The position numbers and the translations under genes are program-made. The notes beneath the pieces were generated by a model that searched no databases, was not told where the DNA came from, and saw nothing but the letters and a program-made list of their open reading frames with translations. Shown here piece after piece: positions 8,059 through 15,258 of a DNA stretch of 20,217 bases. The number at the start of each line of letters is the position of its first letter. The stretch's first letter is position 1. Source of the DNA: SZUA-254 sp035292425. GTDB lineage: Bacteria > Bacteroidota > Ignavibacteria > UBA10030 > SZUA-254. The stretch is from assembly GCA_035292425.1 (NCBI GenBank), contig DATDQD010000132.1:1-20217 (forward strand), in the 5' to 3' direction.

Positions 8059-9278
8059 AAACGTTTATTCTACCCGCGTTCCTGGCCGCCGCCACCCTCG
8101 GCTACGGCCAGCAATCGCCGCACGGGAAGCTCGCGACGCCGTGCCTGGACTGCCACACGACGAACTCGTGGCTCATGCGCGCCGACGCGAAGTTCCGGCA
8201 CGAATCGACGGGTTTCGAGCTGGCCGGTCAGCACCGGTTCCTTGAGTGCAAATCGTGCCACCGCGACCTGTCATTCGCCGGGACGAAGCGCGACTGCCTC
8301 TCCTGCCACACCGACGTGCATAATTCGGAACTGGGCTCGGACTGCCTCCGGTGTCACATGATGACCTCATGGACGGTCACCGACATGCGCCAGAAGCACC
8401 AGCAGACACGTTTCCCGCTGGTCGGCCGGCACCTCGACGCGGATTGCGAAAGCTGCCACGCCAGCGCAGCGCCGCGTCGATTCGCGTCCACTTCCCCGGA
8501 GTGCATCTCCTGCCACCGGTCGGAATATGCCGGGACGATGGAGCCGAGCCATATGGTACAGGGATTTACGGTGGACTGTGCCGTGTGTCACAAAGTCACG
8601 GCTGCGGAGTGGAAAGGGAGCTTCGATCACGACGTCACCGTGTTTCCGCTCACCGGAGCGCACAGGGCAGTCGCCTGCTCGGAATGTCATCCGGGAATCA
8701 CACTCGGGAAACTGCCGACGGACTGCTTCAGCTGTCACGAAACCGATTTCACGCTGGCTCTCGCGCCGGGCCATGTCACAGGAGGTTTCAGCCACGATTG
8801 CCTGTCGTGCCACACCACCGCGGCCTGGAAACCGGCCACGTTCGACCACAACCTCACCGGATTCGCGCTGACGGGGAAACACGCGACGACGCCCTGCGCC
8901 GACTGCCACACGGGCGGAAATTATTCGCTGACCTACACCGACTGCTACCAGTGCCATCAGGCGGAGTATACCGGGGTCGTCGATCCGAACCACGTGATAC
9001 CGAACTGGGGGCATGATTGCACGCCGTGCCATACGACGGGCGCCTGGTCTCCCTCGACGTTCGACCACGACGGGCAGTACTTCCGGGTCTACAGCGGGAA
9101 GCACAGGGGCAAATGGACTTCATGTTCCGATTGTCACGACGCGCCGGCCGATTACACGGTCTTCACGTGCATCACCTGCCATGTTCACAGCCCGGCCGAA
9201 ACGAACGGACGTCACGGCGGGGTCAGGGATTATATCTACAGCAGGACTTCCTGTTACACATGTCACCGGAACGTATGA
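8055..9278 (+). CDS. 16-heme periplasmic c-type cytochrome, paralogue of the preceding gene
   Basis: This 407-residue exported protein has a signal peptide (MKTFILPAFL, cut near GYG-QQ) and 16 CXXCH sites. Anchors matching the FDH position recur at about 47, 113, 190, 263 and 336, with one heme before the first and exactly three after each. The same T-x-F-x-L-x-G-x-H element and a further His (as in PSHM, PGHV, PNHV) supply three likely distal ligands per module. The third heme of a module is followed by AW or SW, echoing GW in its neighbour. Shared architecture and adjacency point to duplication followed by divergence. The ATG overlaps the upstream stop (ATGA, 8055-8058), and its own stop overlaps the next start in the same way, so the three genes are probably translationally coupled. 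Confidence 0.9.
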   Translation: MKTFILPAFLAAATLGYGQQSPHGKLATPCLDCHTTNSWLMRADAKFRHESTGFELAGQHRFLECKSCHRDLSFAGTKRDCLSCHTDVHNSELGSDCLRCHMMTSWTVTDMRQKHQQTRFPLVGRHLDADCESCHASAAPRRFASTSPECISCHRSEYAGTMEPSHMVQGFTVDCAVCHKVTAAEWKGSFDHDVTVFPLTGAHRAVACSECHPGITLGKLPTDCFSCHETDFTLALAPGHVTGGFSHDCLSCHTTAAWKPATFDHNLTGFALTGKHATTPCADCHTGGNYSLTYTDCYQCHQAEYTGVVDPNHVIPNWGHDCTPCHTTGAWSPSTFDHDGQYFRVYSGKHRGKWTSCSDCHDAPADYTVFTCITCHVHSPAETNGRHGGVRDYIYSRTSCYTCHRNV

Positions 9279-10876
9279 GGCCCGGACTTCTCGTCATAGG
9301 AATCCTCGCGCTTTCCCCGCTCTGTGCCGGGGCGCAGACCGCAAACGTTCGCCGGGGAACGATCACGTACGTTTCCGGCGACGTGTATTACGTCTCGCTC
9401 GGATCGCCTTCGGGCGTAAAGGACTCCACGCTCGTCCGGGTGGTGGACGGCGCCGACACGGTCGCAACCCTGAAGATCTTCGCCGTGAGCTCGAAGTCCT
9501 CCGCCTGCAGGGTGGTCGCGTCCACCCGGGCGCCGAGGCAGGGTGACGCTGTGGTCGTCCGCCTCGCGGTCCCGCAGGGGGAACCACCGGTCCCGGATTC
9601 CTCCGTCCCGGCCCTGTCGCCCGGGGTCGCGGCCGAAACGACTTCGGCGGGCCCGCGGAAGTACCCACGCGACGCGCCGGCCGTGACCGTGCGGGGGAGA
9701 GTGTCTGCGCAATATCAGACCTACATTCCCGGATCGTCCGCGGCGACGGTGACCCAGCCGTCGCTCTCGTTGAACCTCAGGGGTGATGCGTCAGGCGCGC
9801 CCGTCCGCTTCGAGATCGCCGGCGTCCTGCGGTCTTCGGTGACCGGCACGTCGGGCCCGTTCACCTCGGGAGCTGTCAACCGGAGCCGCGTGTACAGGCT
9901 CTCCGTCGAGTTTGACGATTCGCTCAACCGGGCCGGTCTCGGTCGGTTATTTCCGTTCGCGGGCCTCCCGTCGGGCTATATCGACGGCCTGGTTGCGTCG
10001 CGAAAAGTCGGGATCGTTGAAATCGGGGCGGCCGCCGGTTTCGAGCCGGACTTCAGGCAGGAGAAATTCATCTCCGACTGGAAAAAGGTGATGGTCTTCG
10101 CGGGCGCCTCATCGGTCGAACCGTTCGGCTGGTCGATGACCGCCGGTTACTCGAAATCATTTTTACGGTCCTCCGCCGAGCGGAGCGTGTTGAGCGGTTC
10201 CGCCACCCTCGCGCCGTCGCGGGCGCTCTTTTTCAGCGCCCAATCGGAGGTCGATTTCCTCTCCGTCAAAAATTCGACCGTGGTCAGCAAGCCGAAACTC
10301 ACTTCACTGATTGCGCATCTCAGCTGGCGCGCGTCGGACATGCTGACCGTCGGCGCCGGGATGACGGCATGGCGTCCGGTCTATCCACTCTCGCTTGTCT
10401 CTGTCCTGCCGGATTCCATGAAGGACGACCGCCTCTGGGTCAGTCCGTCCGTTTCAATTCGTCTCTTCCCCGGCTGGGGATTCAACATCCGGGAGCAGTA
10501 TTCGCCCCGGACGACGCCCGACGGTTTCGGGGAGGAGTACTCCAACACGGTGAGCGTCGGATACGACAACATCCTGCAGAGCGGTGTGGCTGTGAGGGCC
10601 TCGCATTCGCTCAATAAATCATCCCTCGCCGCGTCGACGGGGTACGCGTTCTCACTGCGGCGTTCGGTCGGGGTGTCCGCGGACGCCGGCCTGCGGTATC
10701 AGTACTACCTTCATGATTTCGAACGGGGGCCGGAAGAGAGCCGGACCAGGTCGTTGGGCGCGGACCTGAGCTTCGCCCTCTCGAACCCGCTCTATCTGAT
10801 GCTCAGCGGCGAGCTCTCGTTCGGCTCGATCTCGGATTACCGGTTGTTCTCGGGAAGTCTCAGCTGGAGGTTCTGA
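9275..10876 (+). CDS. outer-membrane beta-barrel with N-terminal periplasmic domain, putative conduit porin
   Basis: This 533-residue protein has a Sec signal (MRPGLLVIGI, cut near AGA-QT). A small beta-rich domain follows at about 23-100 (GTITYVSGDVYYV, GDAVVVRL), resembling the GxV/GD-rich domains of some envelope proteins. After a Pro/Ser-rich linker (about 103-145), the rest shows alternating hydrophobic strands and ends in SLSWRF, with the terminal Phe typical of BAM-inserted barrels. No CXXCH is present. About 380 residues of barrel suggest roughly 16-22 strands, smaller than MtrB. I do not recognise the family. The start ATG overlaps the 16-heme gene stop, and the stop overlaps the next ATG (TGATG). 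Position among multiheme cytochromes suggests it holds or meets a cytochrome in the outer membrane, as in porin-cytochrome complexes; this is inference. Confidence 0.75.
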   Translation: MRPGLLVIGILALSPLCAGAQTANVRRGTITYVSGDVYYVSLGSPSGVKDSTLVRVVDGADTVATLKIFAVSSKSSACRVVASTRAPRQGDAVVVRLAVPQGEPPVPDSSVPALSPGVAAETTSAGPRKYPRDAPAVTVRGRVSAQYQTYIPGSSAATVTQPSLSLNLRGDASGAPVRFEIAGVLRSSVTGTSGPFTSGAVNRSRVYRLSVEFDDSLNRAGLGRLFPFAGLPSGYIDGLVASRKVGIVEIGAAAGFEPDFRQEKFISDWKKVMVFAGASSVEPFGWSMTAGYSKSFLRSSAERSVLSGSATLAPSRALFFSAQSEVDFLSVKNSTVVSKPKLTSLIAHLSWRASDMLTVGAGMTAWRPVYPLSLVSVLPDSMKDDRLWVSPSVSIRLFPGWGFNIREQYSPRTTPDGFGEEYSNTVSVGYDNILQSGVAVRASHSLNKSSLAASTGYAFSLRRSVGVSADAGLRYQYYLHDFERGPEESRTRSLGADLSFALSNPLYLMLSGELSFGSISDYRLFSGSLSWRF

Positions 10877-12186
10877 TGGAGTCGGTCATCACGTTCACCA
10901 TATTTCTCTTCCTGGTCGCGGTGATCGCCGTTCCCTACTGGGTCCGCGCTGCGCGCAGGAAGAGGACGGCGCGTGAAAGCCACCTCAGGGCATCGAAGGC
11001 CGGCCTCACCGACCCGGCGACGCTCCACCCCAGGATCGACATCACGGATTGCATCGGTTGCGCGAGCTGCGTCCGGGCGTGCCCCGAACACGTCCTCGGC
11101 ATCGTCGGCGGGGTGGCAGCGGTGATCCACGGGACTCGCTGCGTGAGTCACGAGCTCTGCGTGGAGGCCTGCCCCGTCGGGGCGATCACCATGGGGTTCG
11201 GCCGGCCGCGCGCGGGGATGGAAATTCCGCTCTACGACGAACATTACCAGTCGAACGTCCCGGGACTCTATCTCGCGGGGGAGGTGGGCGGCATCGGCCT
11301 GATTCGGAATGCCTTCAACCAGGCCATGGCGTCGATCGATCACATCGCCTCGGTCCGGCCGGCGCAGCGAAACGGGGCGCTCGACGTGCTCATCGTGGGC
11401 GCCGGTCCGGCGGGATTCGCGGCGGCGTTGAGCGCGAAATACCGGAACCTCTCTTTCGGCGTCGTCGAGCAGGACTCGCTCGGCGGTTCCATCCTTCATT
11501 ATCCGAGGAAAAAACTCGTCCTGACGACCCCGGTGGAACTTCCGCTCTACGGAAAGTTCGAGGGGCCGGAGATCAGCAAGGAGGAACTGCTCGACATCTT
11601 CGTTTCGTCCGTCCGCCGGTTCGGGATCCCGGTACGCCAGCATGAGAAAGTCAAGGCCATCGAATCTTCCGGCGGCATCTTCCGCGTTACGACCGACAGA
11701 GCGTCGTTCGAATCCCGCTCGGTGATACTGGCCATCGGCAGGAGGGGGAGCCCCCGGAAGCTCGGCGTGAAGGGGGAGGACCTCCCGAAAATATACTACC
11801 GGCTGATCGAGGCGGAGACCTATACGGAGAACAACCTGCTCGTCGTAGGAGGCGGCGACAGCGCGGTGGAGGCCGCCGTCGCGCTCGCGCGGCAGAAGGG
11901 CAATACCGTTACGCTCAGCTACCGCCGCGAGGACTTCGTCCGGCTGAAAGAAAAGAACGATAAGAATATACGCTCGATGATGTCATCGGGAAGGGTCAGG
12001 GTTGAATTTTCTTCTGAAGTCACGGTGATCACTCCGGACGCCGTGACGCTCAAGACATCGGCCGGCTTTGAAAGCACGGTCGCCAACGATGCGGTCTTTA
12101 TTTTTGCCGGCGGCGAACTGCCGGCGGAGTTCTTGAAAAAAGTGGGGATCGCGCTTCGCACCGAGGAAAAATCTTCCGTCGGGTGA
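10876..12186 (+). CDS. membrane-anchored Fe-S / FAD / NAD(P)H oxidoreductase, apparently permuted
   Basis: This 436-residue protein starts with one membrane helix (about 4-23) followed by RAARRKR, so by the positive-inside rule the soluble part should be cytosolic. A ferredoxin-like domain comes next: C59, C62, C65, C69 form a standard [4Fe-4S] motif, while the second motif reads C89, H92, C95, C99, with His in place of one Cys. Residues 126-157 hold NVPGLYLAGEVGG, a motif that normally ends flavoprotein FAD domains. The FAD Rossmann loop GAGPAG (175-180) and NAD(P)H loop GGGDSA (325-330) follow, and the C-terminus stops shortly after FIFAGGELP. It resembles thioredoxin reductase without the active-site CXXC. 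Its likely job is to exchange electrons between NAD(P)H or ferredoxin and the membrane cytochrome b. Direction of flow is unknown. Confidence 0.8.
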   Translation: MESVITFTIFLFLVAVIAVPYWVRAARRKRTARESHLRASKAGLTDPATLHPRIDITDCIGCASCVRACPEHVLGIVGGVAAVIHGTRCVSHELCVEACPVGAITMGFGRPRAGMEIPLYDEHYQSNVPGLYLAGEVGGIGLIRNAFNQAMASIDHIASVRPAQRNGALDVLIVGAGPAGFAAALSAKYRNLSFGVVEQDSLGGSILHYPRKKLVLTTPVELPLYGKFEGPEISKEELLDIFVSSVRRFGIPVRQHEKVKAIESSGGIFRVTTDRASFESRSVILAIGRRGSPRKLGVKGEDLPKIYYRLIEAETYTENNLLVVGGGDSAVEAAVALARQKGNTVTLSYRREDFVRLKEKNDKNIRSMMSSGRVRVEFSSEVTVITPDAVTLKTSAGFESTVANDAVFIFAGGELPAEFLKKVGIALRTEEKSSVG

Positions 12187-12211
12187 ATTCGCCGAAGGAA
12201 TACCCGTCATC

Positions 12212-12790
12212 ATGAAATATATCATCATCCCCGGCATCATCGCCATCGTCTCCATCCTTGGTTACTTCGGCATGAAATACTTCAGCCCGTCGCAAAAACC
12301 CGAAGGGGCCGGAAGCGTGAAGTCCATTTACGATTATTCATACAGGTCGATCGACGGGAATGAAGTCAAACTCTCCGCCTTCAGGGGGAAGAAGATCCTG
12401 TTCGTCAACGTCGCCTCGAAATGCGGTTTCACGCCGCAGTACGACGACCTCGAGAAACTCTACGAGGAGCAGAAAGACGGGCTCGCGGTCGTCGGGTTCC
12501 CCGCAAACGACTTCATGGGTCAGGAGCCGGGGTCGAACGAAGAGATCGCTTCATTCTGCCGACTCACGTACGGCGTAACGTTCCCGATGTCGGAGAAGAT
12601 TTCCGTGGTGGGCGAAGGGAAGCACCCGATCTACCGGTGGCTGACCGACAAGTCGCTGAACGGGTGGAACTCCGCCGGGCCGAAGTGGAACTTTCACAAG
12701 TACCTGGTGGGCGAGACGGGCGAGTTGCTCGCCGTCTTCCCTTCCACCACGGAGCCCGGGAGCGGGGAGATCCTGGCGTACCTGCGGTAA
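12212..12790 (+). CDS. membrane-anchored glutathione peroxidase family protein (Cys type)
   Basis: This 192-residue protein has a thioredoxin-fold peroxidase domain (about 37-192) behind an N-terminal hydrophobic helix (about 4-20) with no lipobox. The GPx tetrad is visible: C71 in NVASKCGFT, Q104 in GFPANDFMGQEPGS, and W159-N160 in WNFHKYLV. It uses cysteine, not selenocysteine. C116 in SFCRLTYGV is placed like the resolving Cys of thioredoxin-dependent members such as BtuE. Most bacterial homologues are soluble and about 160-180 residues, so the anchor is unusual; the domain probably faces the periplasm. GAAGGAA (12194-12200) serves as ribosome site. It starts 25 bases after the flavoprotein gene and is the last gene before the terminator, so it probably belongs to the cytochrome operon. 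The electron donor is unknown. Confidence 0.9.
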   Translation: MKYIIIPGIIAIVSILGYFGMKYFSPSQKPEGAGSVKSIYDYSYRSIDGNEVKLSAFRGKKILFVNVASKCGFTPQYDDLEKLYEEQKDGLAVVGFPANDFMGQEPGSNEEIASFCRLTYGVTFPMSEKISVVGEGKHPIYRWLTDKSLNGWNSAGPKWNFHKYLVGETGELLAVFPSTTEPGSGEILAYLR

Positions 12791-12850
12791 CCCGGAGGAC
12801 TACCGCCGTTCAGCGTTCCGGACGAGGTCCCGGGCGGCAGGCCCGGTGAT

Positions 12851-12882
12851 AAAACGCGAGGGCGGGAGGAATCCCGCCCTCG
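12851..12882 (-). terminator. strong GC hairpin terminator for the T9SS cytochrome
   Basis: A perfect 11-bp stem (12857-12867 with 12872-12882) closes a GGAA tetraloop. On the minus strand it is followed by GCGTTTTATC, giving a short U-tract about 65 bases after the cytochrome stop codon. On the plus strand it lies about 66 bases after the peroxidase stop but has no U-tract, so it may stop the operon less efficiently from that side. The rest of 12791-12945 shows nothing else. Confidence 0.75.
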
Positions 12883-12945
12883 ACGGTTGCCGGACGTTCC
12901 GGGGAGCGGGCCGCGAAGTGTCCGTTCCCTGGCCGATGCGCGGCC

Positions 12946-14853
12946 TTATCGCATCATGATCATCTTCCTGGTATCCCTGAAGTCGCCCGCTTCGAGCGTA
13001 TAGAAGTAGATGCCGCTTGCGGCCGGGAAACCGATGTTGTTCAGGCCGTTCCACGTCACCTCGTAGCGTCCCAATTCCTGGAACCCCTCCATCAGCGTTG
13101 CGATCTCACGCCCCGTGACGTCGTAGATCGCCATCTTCACGTTTCCGGAGGCGGGCAGATCGACCACGATCGTCGTCGTCGGGTTGAACGGGTTCGGGTA
13201 GTTCTGCGAGAGGTCGTACTTCTTCGGCAGAACATCCGCAACTTCCTTCACGCCCGTGAATCCCCACGAAAGCCAGGCCGCCCAGAGCGAATCCGCAAGC
13301 TGCAGGTCCGTGGCTTCGGCCCAGTTCGTCAGGGTGGCGTCGGACCCGATCCCGAACGAGGGGACATTGGCGGTGGAGCCCGAGGGGTTCCTGTGGCAGG
13401 AGGCGGCGCAGGTATTGATCATTCCCAGCGTGGGAGTGGTCACCCCGGAGTACTTGATCGTCGCGATCGGGGGAACGACGTTGAAGGTGTGCGTGTGGAT
13501 GTCGTACGCGAATGCCGAACTGGCCGTCTTCGTCATATGGCACTTGGAGCACCTGCCGATGCCGCCGGTGGCCGAGAGGTTCTCGGGGTCGTACACTCCG
13601 TGTTTGGTGTGCTGATTGACCACGAGGCCGATCGAATCCTTGTAGGTGACGGGATCGGAGACCCACGATTTGGAAATCCCCGAAAAGGGCCCCTGCGTCG
13701 CGTGGCACGCCAGGCAGAGCGTGTTGTTGTCGTTCTCCACCTCGAACTTGTCCGTTCCCACCGTAAGCGAATCGCGGAGGTTATGGCTGCGGAGATTCGG
13801 ACCATGCGCCGCATGACAGGTGAAGCAGGTCATTTCCACGAAGGGGTTGTTGTAATGCGCGGAGCCGAGTATCTCCTGGTACTGCTGGTGGTGCTGGCGC
13901 GCGGTAACCGAGTCGGGCCACGTGCCGGGTCCGCCTGAAGCATTCGGGGGCGTCGCGAAGTTCATGAATTCGGCGAGCGGGTGTACGGTGTCCGCGGGAT
14001 TGAAATACGTGCCGTCGAGTTCGTTCTTCGGGTATTCGTGTGTGCCGACGAGTCCGGTGCCCCTCCACGATGACGCGCGGTTGTGGCACTGTCCGCAGAC
14101 CTCAATTCTCGCGGCCTTCGTCGCGAGATTCGCCGGGTTCATCTGGTGACCCGGTCCGCCGCCGCCCTGGTACGGGCCGTGGCACGATTCGCAGCCGACG
14201 AGGATGTTCAGTTCCGAGCTGTTGTTCGCCCAGGTGGAATGCCACGATGTATCGGCGCCGCTCACGACGGTCTCGACTTTACCCCCCGTGACGTGACAGC
14301 CCACGCAGTTCTTGTCCCAGGAATTTTTCCTGAAGGAGTTGGTGTTCACGGCGATCGGTGCTCCGCCCGCGGTGAACCACTTATTGGGATTGTAGGTCAC
14401 CCAGTTTCCCGTGGAGTTATCCAGATACCCTTTCAGGTTGAACTGGACCGGCAGGATGTAATAGCTCGTATCGATCCTGACGAGGTAGCGTTGTTTGAAT
14501 CCCCACCCGTACGTGTAGGCGATCTTGTAGGTGGTCCCGCCCTCGCCGATCTGCGCGAAGAAATCGTTTCCCACACGGTTGAGGTACACTTTCGCGTTGC
14601 CGTACGACGCGCCCATCGAGACGCTGTCCCCGTTCGTGAATGATGCGAGAGGACGGACGGAGACCGTGTCTGGTTTCAGATGAATTTTCGAATGGAGCGT
14701 CTGCTGCCACTCCGGATATTGCGTCCCGCCGACGAATGAACTGCTGTGGCAGCCCTGGCAGGTTTGCGATCCGGCGTATGTCTGGGAAAATGCGGATGAC
14801 GGTATGCAGATGATGCAGAGCAGTAACACAAGAACGGGTATCATAGATTTCAT
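12946..14853 (-). CDS. secreted octaheme c-type cytochrome with T9SS sorting domain
   Basis: This 635-residue protein has a Sec signal (MKSMIPVLVL, cut near FSQ-TY). Its N-terminus, with GSQTCQGCH and then PEWQQTLHSK, resembles cytochrome c554-like multiheme proteins. Seven CXXCH sites are present (CQGCH, CVGCH, CESCH, CGQCH, CFTCH, CLACH, CSKCH). An eighth site has three intervening residues: C482-AAS-C486-H487. Residues 544-635 form a T9SS type A C-terminal domain beginning KKYDLSQNYPNPFNPTT and ending KMIMMR, so the protein should be exported across the outer membrane and surface-attached or released. ATG 14853 has AAGGAG about 5 bases upstream and starts the signal peptide; longer in-frame starts to 14958 add no signal. 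Likely roles are surface electron transfer or an enzymatic multiheme reaction; neither is proven. Confidence 0.9.
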   Translation of the reverse strand: MKSMIPVLVLLLCIICIPSSAFSQTYAGSQTCQGCHSSSFVGGTQYPEWQQTLHSKIHLKPDTVSVRPLASFTNGDSVSMGASYGNAKVYLNRVGNDFFAQIGEGGTTYKIAYTYGWGFKQRYLVRIDTSYYILPVQFNLKGYLDNSTGNWVTYNPNKWFTAGGAPIAVNTNSFRKNSWDKNCVGCHVTGGKVETVVSGADTSWHSTWANNSSELNILVGCESCHGPYQGGGGPGHQMNPANLATKAARIEVCGQCHNRASSWRGTGLVGTHEYPKNELDGTYFNPADTVHPLAEFMNFATPPNASGGPGTWPDSVTARQHHQQYQEILGSAHYNNPFVEMTCFTCHAAHGPNLRSHNLRDSLTVGTDKFEVENDNNTLCLACHATQGPFSGISKSWVSDPVTYKDSIGLVVNQHTKHGVYDPENLSATGGIGRCSKCHMTKTASSAFAYDIHTHTFNVVPPIATIKYSGVTTPTLGMINTCAASCHRNPSGSTANVPSFGIGSDATLTNWAEATDLQLADSLWAAWLSWGFTGVKEVADVLPKKYDLSQNYPNPFNPTTTIVVDLPASGNVKMAIYDVTGREIATLMEGFQELGRYEVTWNGLNNIGFPAASGIYFYTLEAGDFRDTRKMIMMR

Positions 14854-15258
14854 GGCGTCTCCTTCGAAATATCGACCGCTGGCCCGGTCCGGTGATGGAT
14901 GATATGATGGGATGAGATGGGAAATTTTACGCATTTTGAAATGCAAACTCCATACCACAAACCTCCCTCCTCGTTCATTGGTGAAAATAGTTGAATCGTT
15001 CTGATTTCGGGATAGATCCGGGAGGGGGGGGAGGATCCCGGTGTACCCGCTCTCAAGTGTGAGAATTGATGGGAAAAATATGGCATATCTTTTTCAATTT
15101 TGATCAGCCTGAGTCCGGGTGGGGCGGCGATGCAACCATCGAGCATTGGACGTACGGGATTGTCGGGGTATTGTTCAATCGGACGAAATTTTGTAAATTC
15201 CCCGGTCATTTTTCCCCTCCGTTCTTCATCCGAAAATTGTCTCACCCAGGAGAATTCC
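14854..15258. other. 405-bp divergent intergenic region with inverted repeats
   Basis: No gene is seen between the divergent octaheme cytochrome and S9 peptidase. Three inverted repeats stand out. GCATTT-TG-AAATGC (14931-14944) lies about 80 bases upstream of the cytochrome start. CCGGGA with TCCCGG (15018-15023, 15036-15041) brackets a run of eight G's. TCTCA-AGTG-TGAGA (15051-15064) is the third. Any could be an operator, but no known consensus is matched. The peptidase promoter is at 15171-15199. I could not find a convincing TTG-type promoter for the cytochrome. Confidence 0.5.
15171..15199 (+). promoter_or_regulatory. promoter of the S9 peptidase
   Basis: TTGTTC (15171-15176) is followed after exactly 17 bases by TAAATT (15194-15199). 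Transcription would start near 15206, leaving a leader of about 50 bases before the ATG at 15259, with AGGAG as ribosome site. Confidence 0.6.

Noticed and set aside
6394..9278. CRISPR or DNA-level tandem repeat
   Set aside because: The periodicity is at the protein level (heme modules); the DNA copies are too diverged and there are no short identical repeats with spacers anywhere in the window.
9275..9340. Lipoprotein signal in the beta-barrel protein
   Set aside because: A Cys follows the hydrophobic run, but the preceding SPL does not fit a lipobox, and AGA-QT is a good signal peptidase I site.
10876..12186. Thioredoxin reductase
   Set aside because: The Rossmann loops match, but the redox-active CXXC is missing, and a membrane helix and two Fe-S motifs are added.
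15018..15041. Hairpin around a run of eight G's as a terminator
   Set aside because: It has no T-run on either side and lies in a divergent gap with nothing to terminate; the G-run could also be miscounted.
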